Shown: positions 1-8,601 of the stretch, piece after piece
How positions within the stretch are numbered: the first letter of the stretch is position 1
Layout of the letters: each line of letters starts with the position of its first letter
Assembly (NCBI GenBank): GCA_903875445.1
Contig: CAIQWD010000014.1
Location: forward strand, 1 to 64,000
Direction of reading: 5' to 3'
DNA from: an uncultured delta proteobacterium
GTDB taxonomy: Bacteria; Desulfobacterota; Desulfobulbia; Desulfobulbales; Desulfocapsaceae
Length of the DNA stretch: 64,000 nucleotides
Translations under genes and position numbers: made by a program
Notes under the pieces: model-generated
The model's input: the letters and a program-made list of their open reading frames with translations, nothing else
Told to the model about the DNA's origin: nothing
Databases searched by the model: none

Positions 1-105
1 TGGATTGAACTTCTGGTAGTGTAGCGAGGGGGAATGCTGGTGATTGATCCATCGGTAATCCTCCATTGGTTATAAGAAGGGTACCGATTGTAGCAGATCA
101 CTTTT

Positions 106-2610
106 ATGGTGTCATGGCAGGCTTGCCGAAAAGACACGATGCTTCCTGATGAGACTTGCTGGTTTCTGGCGATCGATTTTGATGATGGGGAGTGGCCAAA
201 GGATATCTCGGTATTGCTGGAGGTGTGTGCGGAATTTGCTATTCCTGTTTCCATTGAGCGCTCACGTTCCGGCAATGGAAGCCATGCGTGGTTATTTTTT
301 GAAAGGCCGATAGCTGCATCCCTGGCTAGAAGATTTGGCACATCCCTGCTTACCTACACCATGCAGAACAGGCATGAGATCACTTTCAAATCATACGACA
401 GATTTTTCCCCAATCAGGACACGATGCCCAAGGGCGGTTTGGGGAATCTGATAGCGCTGCCTTTGCAAAAGGAGGCAAGAAAGGCGAAAAACAGTGAATT
501 CATTGATCGGAGTTTCGAACCGTATCCCGATCAGTGGGCGTTTCTCGACACGATTCGAAGGCTCTCAGAGGATGACGTACTAACACTTACCTCAAAGCTC
601 GGCCAGGGAAATGAACTCGGGGTCTTGAAAATTGATGAAGAAGAAACGCAAAAACCATGGGAGACAACCAAGGTCAAATTACTGAAAACGGATTTTCCGC
701 GAGAAATAGAGATCGTAAAATCAAATATGCTGTTTGTTCCGAAGGCAGGCATCTCGCAAAGGGCTCTGAACCGGTTAAAACGCCTGGCGGCTTTCAAGAA
801 TCCCGAGTTCTACAAGAATCAGGCGATGCGCATGCCGACCTATAACAAACCGAGAATTATCTGTTGCGCTGACGATACTGTTGATTATCTCTGCCTGCCG
901 AGAGGCTGCGAGCAGGATCTGAGGTCAGTTTTTGACGAACAGGAAATGGATGTCATCTGTCTGGACAAGACCAATCACGACAAAAGGATCGACGTTACAT
1001 TCAATGGCATCCTGAGAGACGAACAGCCACTGGCAGTGGACAGGTTGCTTGAGCATGACATCGGTGTTCTTTCCGGCACAACGGCTTTCGGGAAAACGGT
1101 TGTGGCAATCAAACTGATCGCCGAGAGAAAAGTCAACACCCTCATCATTGTTGATAGAGCCAGTCTGATAACGCAATGGAAGAACAAACTGACTGAATTC
1201 CTGGCGATAAATGAACCCCTGCCTGTATCGGACAGAGGCGTGAAAAAGAGAGGACGAAAAAAGTCCGGAAGCATAATCGGACAACTGGGGCAAGGCAAGA
1301 ATAGCCTGGGCGGAATCATTGATATTGCTTTGATGCAATCGTTGAATAGGAAGAATGAAGTGAGGGACTGCGTGAAAGATTATGGCATGATCATCGTCGA
1401 CGAATGCCATCATGTCGCAGCCGTGAGTTTTGACGAGATTCTTAAAGCTGCAAAGGCAAAGTATGTTTATGGCTTAACCGCAACCCCTATCAGGAAGGAT
1501 GGTCATCATCCCATAATATTTATGCAATGCGGTCCGGTACGATACAGGGATGACGCAAAGAAACAGGCGGAAAAAAGGCCCTTCGATCATTTCGTAATAC
1601 CGAGATTTACCGCACTGCGGGTCCCGCTTGACATGGATGAAAAGGACGTATCCATTCAGGAGCATTATTCGCTCATGGTTGTAAGCGAGATGCGTAACCA
1701 GCTGATTGTCGACGATGTGGTAAAAAGCCATGAGAGTGGCAGGAACTGCCTTGTCTTGACTGAAAGGACCAGCCATTTGGAATTAATCGCCGGAAAGCTA
1801 CGGAAAAGAATTCCCGAAGTCATGACACTCAGGGGAGGAAGGGGAACAAGGGAAATCGCAGAAATCTTCGAGCGCATATCCGAAACACCCGCGGACAAGC
1901 AATTGACGCTGGTCGCCACGGGCAGGTACATCGGGGAGGGATTCGACGAACCGCGCCTTGACACCCTGTTTCTGACTATGCCGATATCGTGGAAGGGGAC
2001 TCTGCAGCAATATGCGGGCAGGCTTCACAGACTGTTTGCAGATAAAAGAGAGGTCCAGATCTACGATTATGTCGATATTCATGTAAGCATGCTGGAGAAG
2101 ATGTACCATAAACGGCAAAATGGCTACGCCTCGATCGGTTATAAGGTAAAAGCTTGCGCTGTTGAGGTGAACTCAATCAATGTTATATTTGACAAGAGCA
2201 ACTTTTTGCCGGTTTACGGCAATGATATTCTGGCAGCGGAAAGAGAGATACTGATCGTAAGCCCCTTCGTTACCAAGAGGCGCACCTTGCAAATGATGCA
2301 GCAGTTGGAGAGTGCGTTGCGGAATAAGGTAAAGGTAACGGTTGTTACGAGACCGACAGGAGACTTCGGGGAAAAGGGGCCACCTGCCTTGCAAGGGACT
2401 CTGGATATGCTACAACATGCCGGTGTGAACGTAGTGTTTCGTTCAAACATACACCAGAAATTCGCGCTCATCGATCAAAAGGTCGTATGGTATGGGAGTA
2501 TCAATCTGCTGAGTTTCGGCAGCGCGGAAGAGAGCATCATGCGTCTCGAAAGCCCAAATATCGCCAGTGAACTTTTGAAAAGCTTGGAAAAACAAGGAAG
2601 TCGACAATGA
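106..2610 (+). CDS. TOTE conflict-system primase-helicase-PLD protein, probably 5'-damaged
   Basis: Three modules are visible. Residues 15-160 match the archaeo-eukaryotic primase domain of TOTE conflict systems: the catalytic D24-x-D26 pair, an SGNGxHAW motif at 55-62 and the later FPNQDTMPKGG stretch. Residues 300-660 are a superfamily II helicase, with a modified Walker A (GTTAFGKT, 324-331), DECH at 432 and a motif VI-like QYAGRLHR. The C-terminus is a phospholipase D-type nuclease half (HxKx4D from H783). The family is thought to act in defence against invading DNA. The ORF begins abruptly at the primase core, with in-frame stops just upstream and no Shine-Dalgarno, whereas relatives carry a Cys-rich N-terminal part. 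A truncated or frameshifted gene is therefore likely. Domain assignment is firm; activity of this copy is doubtful. Confidence 0.8.
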   Translation: MVSWQACRKDTMLPDETCWFLAIDFDDGEWPKDISVLLEVCAEFAIPVSIERSRSGNGSHAWLFFERPIAASLARRFGTSLLTYTMQNRHEITFKSYDRFFPNQDTMPKGGLGNLIALPLQKEARKAKNSEFIDRSFEPYPDQWAFLDTIRRLSEDDVLTLTSKLGQGNELGVLKIDEEETQKPWETTKVKLLKTDFPREIEIVKSNMLFVPKAGISQRALNRLKRLAAFKNPEFYKNQAMRMPTYNKPRIICCADDTVDYLCLPRGCEQDLRSVFDEQEMDVICLDKTNHDKRIDVTFNGILRDEQPLAVDRLLEHDIGVLSGTTAFGKTVVAIKLIAERKVNTLIIVDRASLITQWKNKLTEFLAINEPLPVSDRGVKKRGRKKSGSIIGQLGQGKNSLGGIIDIALMQSLNRKNEVRDCVKDYGMIIVDECHHVAAVSFDEILKAAKAKYVYGLTATPIRKDGHHPIIFMQCGPVRYRDDAKKQAEKRPFDHFVIPRFTALRVPLDMDEKDVSIQEHYSLMVVSEMRNQLIVDDVVKSHESGRNCLVLTERTSHLELIAGKLRKRIPEVMTLRGGRGTREIAEIFERISETPADKQLTLVATGRYIGEGFDEPRLDTLFLTMPISWKGTLQQYAGRLHRLFADKREVQIYDYVDIHVSMLEKMYHKRQNGYASIGYKVKACAVEVNSINVIFDKSNFLPVYGNDILAAEREILIVSPFVTKRRTLQMMQQLESALRNKVKVTVVTRPTGDFGEKGPPALQGTLDMLQHAGVNVVFRSNIHQKFALIDQKVVWYGSINLLSFGSAEESIMRLESPNIASELLKSLEKQGSRQ

Positions 2611-2660
2611 ATAAAGAGGAACTCATTGATATTCTGAACAATGGTGTCTCGTTTCATTGA
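2607..2660 (+). pseudogene. 5' remnant of a gene following the helicase (AlbA_2-like start)
   Basis: An ATG overlaps the helicase stop as ATGA, a hallmark of translational coupling, but the frame ends after 17 codons (MNKEELIDILNNG...). This opening resembles the N-terminus of AlbA_2/divergent AAA-4 ATP-binding proteins, but the match is too short to prove it. The rest of the gene appears to have been lost before the AbiE promoter region. It could also be a chance short frame. Confidence 0.35.
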
Positions 2661-2801
2661 CACGTTTCGACCGCCATTGCCGCCACTTGGACAGGTTTCG
2701 CCCTGAACAGACCACACTCAAGACACGAATTTGCATGATATTTAGACTAAATAAATGACATAATGGTAGGAGTGTTATATAGTGAGGTTTAGGGAGGCAG
2801 T
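2661..2801 (+). other. AT-rich spacer carrying the AbiE leader
   Basis: No gene is visible here. The left part looks like a recombination junction after the truncated frame. The right part is AT-rich and ends in a good ribosome binding site (AGGGAGG) just before the AbiEi start. In AbiE systems the antitoxin binds its own leader, but I see no convincing inverted repeat here. Confidence 0.4.
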
Positions 2802-3398
2802 ATGTCTAAAACAAACGAGCTGAAAAAACATCTTCAACCAGGGCAGGTTTACCGGCGTGCGGATTTGGCGAAATGGTCGAATGCCGTTGATCGCCACTTG
2901 CAGCAGCTTGTCCGCGAGGGCACTGTCCAGAAACTTTCTGGCGGCATTTACTGTTGCCCCAAAAAAACGGCTTTCGGTGATGCCCCCCCCGAAGACGAAG
3001 CACTGGTTCGTGCTTTTCTTAAAGACGATCATTTTCATATGGCTTCTCTGAACAGCTATAATTCTTTAGGCGTTGGCACAACACAGCTTTACAATGAGAA
3101 GCTAGTTTACAATCACAAACGCGACGGAAGGCACACCTTAAACGGCCGTTACTTCTATTTCGTGAAAAGGCCGCGCTTTCCCACAAAAAGCAGTCAGGAG
3201 TTTTTGCTGGTGGACCTTATGAACAATCTCCATCTGCTCGCGGAGGACAAGGCAAGCATTCTTAAGAATGTTACCGAAAAAGCGCGCAGTATGAACAAAG
3301 AGAGCCTTATGGAAGCCGTTCGTGATTATGCTGGGGCAAGAACCCGGAGCTTCTTTGAAAAACTATTCAGCGCCAAAGAGACGCGACATGCCGTCTGA
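2802..3398 (+). CDS. abiEi: AbiEi/DUF6088-type antitoxin of a type IV toxin-antitoxin system
   Basis: This 198-residue protein starts with a winged-helix-like segment (residues 1-60: a basic helix, then a LVREGTVQKLSGGIYC turn) typical of the AbiEi antitoxin and transcription-repressor family, followed by the DUF6088-like body. Family members bind their own promoter and counteract the partner toxin without forming a tight complex. The downstream gene overlaps it by 11 bases and encodes the AbiEii nucleotidyltransferase, which makes the assignment strong. The start is supported by AGGGAGG upstream. The role is probably abortive infection against phage or stabilisation of the island. Confidence 0.85.
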   Translation: MSKTNELKKHLQPGQVYRRADLAKWSNAVDRHLQQLVREGTVQKLSGGIYCCPKKTAFGDAPPEDEALVRAFLKDDHFHMASLNSYNSLGVGTTQLYNEKLVYNHKRDGRHTLNGRYFYFVKRPRFPTKSSQEFLLVDLMNNLHLLAEDKASILKNVTEKARSMNKESLMEAVRDYAGARTRSFFEKLFSAKETRHAV

Positions 3399-4347
3399 AA
3401 TATATCTGCATCAACATGCTGATTTTGCCGATCTGATCCGTGTTGTCGCGGGCAAACGTAGGATCGATCCCTATCTGGCAGAAAAAGACTATTGGATTAT
3501 GCACTGTCTCTATGGACTTAAACTCGCCGGATATGATTTTCAACTTAAGGGAGGAACGTCACTCTCCAAGGGCTACGGCATTATTCACCGTTTCTCTGAG
3601 GACATCGACATTCACATCGCCCCGCCGCAGGGCATGAATGTTCGAACATCAAAGAATCACGATAAAGAGAAAGATCGTAAGAGCCGCAAAGACTATTACG
3701 ATCATTTGGCCAGCAACACCCACATTCCGGGAATTGTGAGTGTCGAGCGGGATATAACATTCGATGCCCTGCCAAAATATTTTACTGGAGGAATCCGCCT
3801 TTATTACAACGCCAAGTTTCCAGCAGACGGCAGCGCCAAAGAAGGCATTCTTCTTGAAGCAGGATTTGATAATGTCATTCCCAATCAGCCACTGAATATC
3901 ACTTCGTGGGCGTTAGATTTTGCCTTGGCAAAAAATGTTGCCGTGATCGACAACAAGGCGTTACAAATCTCTTGTTATGATCCGGGCTATACTTTGGTGG
4001 AGAAGCTACAGGCTATTGTAACGAAGTACAGGCAATATCAAACCGTAGGCGATACATTCCCGCCAAACTTTATGCGCCATTACTATGACGTTTTTTGCCT
4101 GTTGCAAAATGAAAAAGTGCAGGCATTCATCGGAACCGACAAATATAACGAGCATAAACGGCAGCGTTTTCCCACAATCGATACTCAGAAGCCACTCAGT
4201 GAAAATGAAGCTCTTGCTATGACTGATACCACCCAGCGAGCTCTATACAAAAAAGAATATGAACGCCGCGCCGCGCTCTATTATCAGGGGCAGCCGCCTT
4301 TTGATGAAGTGCTTTCCGTTATCCAAAAGAGTCTAGAACGGTTGTAA
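3388..4347 (+). CDS. abiEii: AbiEii-type nucleotidyltransferase toxin
   Basis: This 319-residue protein has a DNA polymerase beta-like nucleotidyltransferase core: GGTSLSK at about 55-61, then the metal-binding DIDI pair at about 72-75, and a helical C-terminal half. AbiEii/MenT-type toxins transfer nucleotides, in studied members onto tRNA, and arrest growth. The ATG at 3388 is preferred because it gives a normal N-terminus and a short overlap with the antitoxin; a start at 3322 would overlap it by 77 bases. The catalytic residues look intact, so the toxin is probably functional. Confidence 0.85.
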   Translation: MPSEIYLHQHADFADLIRVVAGKRRIDPYLAEKDYWIMHCLYGLKLAGYDFQLKGGTSLSKGYGIIHRFSEDIDIHIAPPQGMNVRTSKNHDKEKDRKSRKDYYDHLASNTHIPGIVSVERDITFDALPKYFTGGIRLYYNAKFPADGSAKEGILLEAGFDNVIPNQPLNITSWALDFALAKNVAVIDNKALQISCYDPGYTLVEKLQAIVTKYRQYQTVGDTFPPNFMRHYYDVFCLLQNEKVQAFIGTDKYNEHKRQRFPTIDTQKPLSENEALAMTDTTQRALYKKEYERRAALYYQGQPPFDEVLSVIQKSLERL

Positions 4348-4800
4348 CGAGTAGGACGTTCACACTTCGCCTTGAGCTTCAGCAAGATATCTACTTGTCA
4401 TTTACCAATAGTATCATGCTAGTAGCAAATATGCAGTTCTGAAATTGGAGGTACACCATATCAAGTTTCAATTACTTTGTCCGGTTCGCGACCGGATGAT
4501 CCACCACTCGATTATTATCAATATCCAGGGACCGTCCTGTCATCCCCACGAATCCCGACGGATCAATGCTGCCCAATAAACCCTCCTCGGCCGACCAGAA
4601 GGCGACAACTTTGCATGGGTCCGGCTTGTTGCGCTAAATGGGTCAGTTTTTATTCGGTGGTGATGCAAAAAAGAAGGTTGTGCAGTGCAGAAACAGAAAA
4701 GCCCATCTTTCACCTCCTGTGTCGCCGTTGATTGGCCAGGGTGGTGAAGGATAGGCTCCCGTTTCAAAAAACAGTATTTTATGCAATAATACCAACAACT
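4348..4800. other. Gene-free stretch between AbiE and the ssrA 3' end
   Basis: About 450 bases hold only short frames of low complexity on both strands, none recognisable. The segment ends exactly at the encoded CCA end of ssrA, so it may contain degraded island-end sequence. I see no integrase gene, clear att duplication or terminator in it. Confidence 0.4.
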
Positions 4801-5164
4801 TGGTGGAGGCGGCGGGAGTCGAACCCGCGTCCGAAAATGCTCCCCTCCCGTATCTACATGCTTAGTTCCGTGCTTTGGTTCTCACTTTGGGAACTCCGTC
4901 GGAACATGGATTTCCCGCAGCCAGCCTGTTAAATCTCATCCCTTGAAAGACAGACGGCCTTCAAGCGACCAGCCCATTGAGTCGACGCCCCAAATCCAGT
5001 CCTATGGGCGAGAACTGGTGGAACGGCAGTATGACAGGTTAAGCTGCTACTGCGTAGTTATAATCGTCTGCGATTATATTTAGATTCTATCGGTTTTACG
5101 AGCAAATAGAAGCTCGGCATGCAACAGTAAGCTTACACATCCCCGTCGAATCCGTTTCGCCCCC
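4801..5164 (-). ncRNA. ssrA: tmRNA (ssrA), tag ADDYNYAVAA
   Basis: The 3' end carries a tRNA-like T arm (GAGTCGAACCC in complement) and encoded CCA at 4801-4803. The 5' end carries GGGGGCG followed by the conserved ACGGATTCGACGGGG. The two ends pair in a 7-bp acceptor stem with one G-U. The tag reading frame lies at 5039-5071: resume codon GCA, then GAC GAT TAT AAC TAC GCA GTA GCA GCT and TAA. It encodes ADDYNYAVAA, with the hydrophobic AVAA end that proteases recognise. Length is 364 nt. smpB lies 29 bases upstream on the same strand, so both partners of trans-translation are adjacent. Confidence 0.96.
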
Positions 5165-5193
5165 TTATCTTGAAACGACTGTTTTGTTGAATC

Positions 5194-5676
5194 TTAGTGC
5201 TTGTTATGGTGCATCTCCCGCTGGATTTCGCGGTTACTTTGCTGTTCCTTGAGAGATGCCCTCTTGTCGTACTCTCTCTTGCCGCGGGCAAGGCCCAATT
5301 CGACTTTCGCCCTACCGTTCTCTTTAAAGTATATCTTCAGGGGGATGAGGGCAAGGCCTTTTTCATTGAGCTTGCCGATCAGTTTCTTTATTTCCCGCTG
5401 GTGCAGCAGGAGTTTGCGCACTCGGAGTGGATCGTTGGGGTTATGGGTGGCAAAGGTATACATCGAGATATGCACGTTGTAGAGCATCACCTCGCCGCGA
5501 CCATCAATCTTCACATAGGCATCCCGCAGATTGGCCTTTCCCGCCCGTAGCGATTTAACCTCCGGCCCGGAAAGCACCATGCCCGCTTCATAGGTTGCGT
5601 CAATATGATAATCGTGCGACGCCTTTTTATTCTTGGCGACAATTTTGATGCCCAAGTTCTTCTTATCGGTGGCCAT
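5194..5676 (-). CDS. smpB: SsrA-binding protein SmpB
   Basis: At 160 residues it matches the normal family length. It has the [11 protein letters not shown] strand, the [19 protein letters not shown] core that binds the tRNA-like domain of tmRNA, and a basic C-terminal tail ([14 protein letters not shown]...) that occupies the mRNA path in the ribosome. It delivers alanyl-tmRNA to stalled ribosomes. It sits immediately upstream of ssrA and downstream of the pilus ATPase gene on the same strand. The ATG at 5676 is preceded by GTGAGG. Confidence 0.97.
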   Translation of the reverse strand: MATDKKNLGIKIVAKNKKASHDYHIDATYEAGMVLSGPEVKSLRAGKANLRDAYVKIDGRGEVMLYNVHISMYTFATHNPNDPLRVRKLLLHQREIKKLIGKLNEKGLALIPLKIYFKENGRAKVELGLARGKREYDKRASLKEQQSNREIQREMHHNKH

Positions 5677-5697
5677 GTTGCCTCACTTGCTTCTTCA

Positions 5698-7500
5698 TCA
5701 CTGGGAGGTTGCCCGTAGCGCTTCCTCATAGGTGGTAATGCCGCTCTTCACCTTACTCCACGCGTCCTCGCGTAATGTAGTCATTCCCTCGCGGATTGCA
5801 ACCTGGCGCATCTCCTGGGTGTGAGCATCATCCGCGACCATTTTCTTTATCTGGGTAGACATCGGAAATATTTCAAATATTCCGCACCGCCCCTTGTATC
5901 CCGTACCCCGGCATTCCCGGCAGCCCTTGCCCCTACGAAGAGTGACGGTACCCGCTTCGCCAACCGGAAAACCCATCTTTAGCAGCTCTTCGCTCTTCAT
6001 CTCAAAGGTCTCGGCACACTCGTTACAGACCATTTTCACCAACCTCTGCGCCATACAGCCGAGCAGGGTAGAGGCGATCATGAAGGATTGCAGGCCAAGG
6101 TCGCGAAGCCTGGCGATGGACGACACAGCATCGTTGGTATGCAGTGTAGAGAACACCAGGTGGCCGGTCATCGCCGCCTGTACCGCGTGCGCCGCTGTTT
6201 CATGGTCACGGATCTCACCGATCATGATAATGTCGGGATCCTGCCGCAGGATATTACGAAGAATCGTCGAGAAGGTGATATCAATGAGCGGCTGGACGGC
6301 AATCTGGTTAAACTCCTCATACACCATCTCCACCGGATCCTCGACCGTGACAATATTCTTTTCCGGGGTGGCAATTTCTTTCAGGGTCGAATAGAGGGTT
6401 GTCGATTTACCACTCCCGGTCGGCCCTGTCACCAGGATAATGCCGTGCGGTGAGGCGACAAAGGATTTGTACACCTCGATATCACGCCTGGAAAAGCCCA
6501 GGCTCTCGACCTGCTGGAAGATCATGTCGGAATCGAGGATACGCATGACTACCTTTTCCCCGAAGGCTACCGGCACCGTCGAAACCCGAATCTCAACATC
6601 CTTGCCGCTTTTTTCGCCAACCTTGATCCTGCCGTCCTGGGGCCGTCTTTTTTCGGCGATATCCATCCGGGCCAGGAACTTGATCCGCGAGGTTATGGCG
6701 GAATGAACGGCCTTCGGCAGACTATAAATGGTGTGCAGAGCGCCATCGATACGAAAGCGCACCATCGAAACATTGCGTTTCGGTTCGATATGAATGTCGC
6801 TTGCCCGCTGTTCAAGGGCATAGTGGAAGATGTGATTGACCGCCGATTTGATATGCTGGTCTGAGGAAGTGATCTCTTTTGTGGCAGAGATTTTCACATA
6901 TCTTTCGAGGTTGCCGATATCGATAGAACTGGTGCCGCCGGAGGCAACACCAAACTGGTCCTCGGCGGCACTGATCGACCGCTGAAAACCGAAAAATTCG
7001 GCAATTATCCGCTTAATATCCGATTTGGTGGCAAGGTACGGACGAATCTTCACCTGATTGGCCTGCTCGATATCTGCCAGTACCGTTTGACAGTCAGGAT
7101 GATAGACCGCCGTCTCCAGGAAACCATCCTCCATCTTGAATGGCAGTATCAGTTGTCTGATAGCAAAGTTGCGGGGGATGGTCTTGGTGGCGACATCCAT
7201 GTCCAAATCGAGGGGATCGAGCTTTTTGAAGGGCAGTTTTTTCTCCCTGGCTACGGCCTGCATGATGGCCTCCTCATCGACCAGCCGCCCATCCCCTCCG
7301 AGCAGCTTGAGGTTGAACGCCGTTATAATATCAACCATATCAGGATAATCTTTATCGACCTCCCCCTCCTTACTTGCCAGCCGCAGGAGTTTTTGCCGTT
7401 GCTTGCCCTTTTCCAGGGTCACAAACTGCCGTTGTTTGGGGCTCAACACCCGCAGATCGACAAGTACATCGAGAAGTTCATCACTGTTCAGAAATTTCAT
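5698..7500 (-). CDS. pilB: GspE/PilB-type assembly ATPase
   Basis: A 600-residue secretion/pilus extension ATPase. It has an N-terminal MshEN/GspE_N-like part (residues 1-180), Walker A GPTGSGKSTT near 358, Walker B within DPDIIMIGEIRD near 418, and a zinc-binding four-cysteine cluster (CNEC near 490, CREC near 523). Such hexamers drive pilin or pseudopilin polymerisation from the inner membrane. ATG 7500 is preferred because AAGGTGG lies 5 bases before it; an in-frame TTG 7 codons earlier would place this site inside the gene. No other pil or gsp genes are in the window, so whether it serves type IV pili or type II secretion cannot be decided. Confidence 0.88.
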   Translation of the reverse strand: MKFLNSDELLDVLVDLRVLSPKQRQFVTLEKGKQRQKLLRLASKEGEVDKDYPDMVDIITAFNLKLLGGDGRLVDEEAIMQAVAREKKLPFKKLDPLDLDMDVATKTIPRNFAIRQLILPFKMEDGFLETAVYHPDCQTVLADIEQANQVKIRPYLATKSDIKRIIAEFFGFQRSISAAEDQFGVASGGTSSIDIGNLERYVKISATKEITSSDQHIKSAVNHIFHYALEQRASDIHIEPKRNVSMVRFRIDGALHTIYSLPKAVHSAITSRIKFLARMDIAEKRRPQDGRIKVGEKSGKDVEIRVSTVPVAFGEKVVMRILDSDMIFQQVESLGFSRRDIEVYKSFVASPHGIILVTGPTGSGKSTTLYSTLKEIATPEKNIVTVEDPVEMVYEEFNQIAVQPLIDITFSTILRNILRQDPDIIMIGEIRDHETAAHAVQAAMTGHLVFSTLHTNDAVSSIARLRDLGLQSFMIASTLLGCMAQRLVKMVCNECAETFEMKSEELLKMGFPVGEAGTVTLRRGKGCRECRGTGYKGRCGIFEIFPMSTQIKKMVADDAHTQEMRQVAIREGMTTLREDAWSKVKSGITTYEEALRATSQ

Positions 7501-7722
7501 TAAACCACCTTCATTTGCCAAAAAAATGGATGCGTCGCCCTATTCTCCTCATAAACCAGGAATTTTGCAATAAAATAGAATGAGTTACTTAAATCCCACT
7601 GACTTAATCGAGCATTTTTGTATAATATTTGCTTCTCCATGGCCTTCATATCCGCTTGCCTGCTCCTCGGCAGTAAATTCTTTTATTGTGACCTGTCCTT
7701 CCTTGGTATATTGTCCTTACCT

Positions 7723-7968
7723 ATGAACAAACAACATACTAATACCTCTCTTGAGGGGGTGACTTTGGAGCAAATGGTCAGCGGCCTTTTTGCACATTAT
7801 GGGTGGGATGCGCTTGGTAAACGCATTGCCATCCGCTGCTTTACCACCGACCCGTCGCTCAAGTCCAGTCTGACATTTTTACGTAAGACTCCCTGGGCAA
7901 GGAAAAAAGTCGAAACCCTCTACCTCGCCACCCAAAAGCGGGGGTGGAAAGATCTTTACAGCAAATAA
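7723..7968 (+). CDS. VF530-family DNA-binding protein (DUF2132)
   Basis: The 81-residue product matches the small VF530 family throughout: an LEGVTLEQMVSGL opening, HYGWDALGKRI, the FTTDPSLKSSLTFLRKTPWARKKVE core and a short C-terminal helix. The family has a double-stranded-DNA-binding fold with unknown cellular role. An in-frame start 35 codons earlier adds a hydrophobic stretch not seen in the family, so 7723 is chosen although its ribosome site is weak. Confidence 0.8.
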   Translation: MNKQHTNTSLEGVTLEQMVSGLFAHYGWDALGKRIAIRCFTTDPSLKSSLTFLRKTPWARKKVETLYLATQKRGWKDLYSK

Positions 7969-8062
7969 AGCCGTTGTCAGAAATTATTTTTTGTTTTGGC
8001 AAACAACATGCAGCGTTTTTCTGAGAGACTCATCCTCATACCTTTGACCTCGCGGACCAGAA

Positions 8063-8575
8063 ATGAAACCAATTACCCTCCTCCTCTCGATGCTCCTGTT
8101 GCTTGGACTTACCGGTGGTTGCGGCAACAAAAAGATAAACCTCAGCCCTTCAGCGGTGCAAGATATTGCCCTGCTGACCATGGACGGCAATCTCCATGAA
8201 CAGAAGACAGCCGATCAGATTCGAGAACTGAAAATTACCCTTGAATGGATGAATACCGACCTCATCAAGAATTTTGAACAGTCTGGCTTTCACGTCATTG
8301 TCATCAAGGAAATGCAAGCCTATGGACCTGAGATGGGCAAACTCCTGGTTATCGATGTCCAGCGTTTTAACGCCGGCAATCGGGCCGCAAGAGCTTTTGT
8401 CGGTTTTGGTGCCGGATCTGCCTCCCTGGCTCTGAACTATAAACTGCTCGACGAGAAAGGTGCCATCCTGTCGGAGTGGCGAGATGGTGTCGGTTCGAGT
8501 AAAGGGGCCACGGACTGCGCAAAGATCCTCAACAGAAAGGCGCTTGAAAATGTCGTCGGTCTCTTGAACAACTAA
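8063..8575 (+). CDS. Lipoprotein with DUF4410-like domain
   Basis: A 170-residue protein with a type II signal peptide: KP at the start, a leucine-rich core and LTGGC with Cys20 as the probable lipidated residue. The lipobox is slightly off consensus at -3. The mature part has a glycine-rich GFGAGSASLAL segment near residues 113-123, followed by a strand-rich tail, as in DUF4410 proteins, which are outer-membrane-linked lipoproteins of unknown function. It is followed after 26 bases by a PlsC-like gene on the same strand, so they may be co-transcribed. Confidence 0.65.
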   Translation: MKPITLLLSMLLLLGLTGGCGNKKINLSPSAVQDIALLTMDGNLHEQKTADQIRELKITLEWMNTDLIKNFEQSGFHVIVIKEMQAYGPEMGKLLVIDVQRFNAGNRAARAFVGFGAGSASLALNYKLLDEKGAILSEWRDGVGSSKGATDCAKILNRKALENVVGLLNN

Positions 8576-8601
8576 GTATCACCTCATCCCAGGTTCTTTG
8601 A

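Noticed and set aside
4540-4767. 75-codon minus frame next to ssrA
   Set aside because: Low-complexity reading with no family features; could be decayed sequence but not supportable as a gene.
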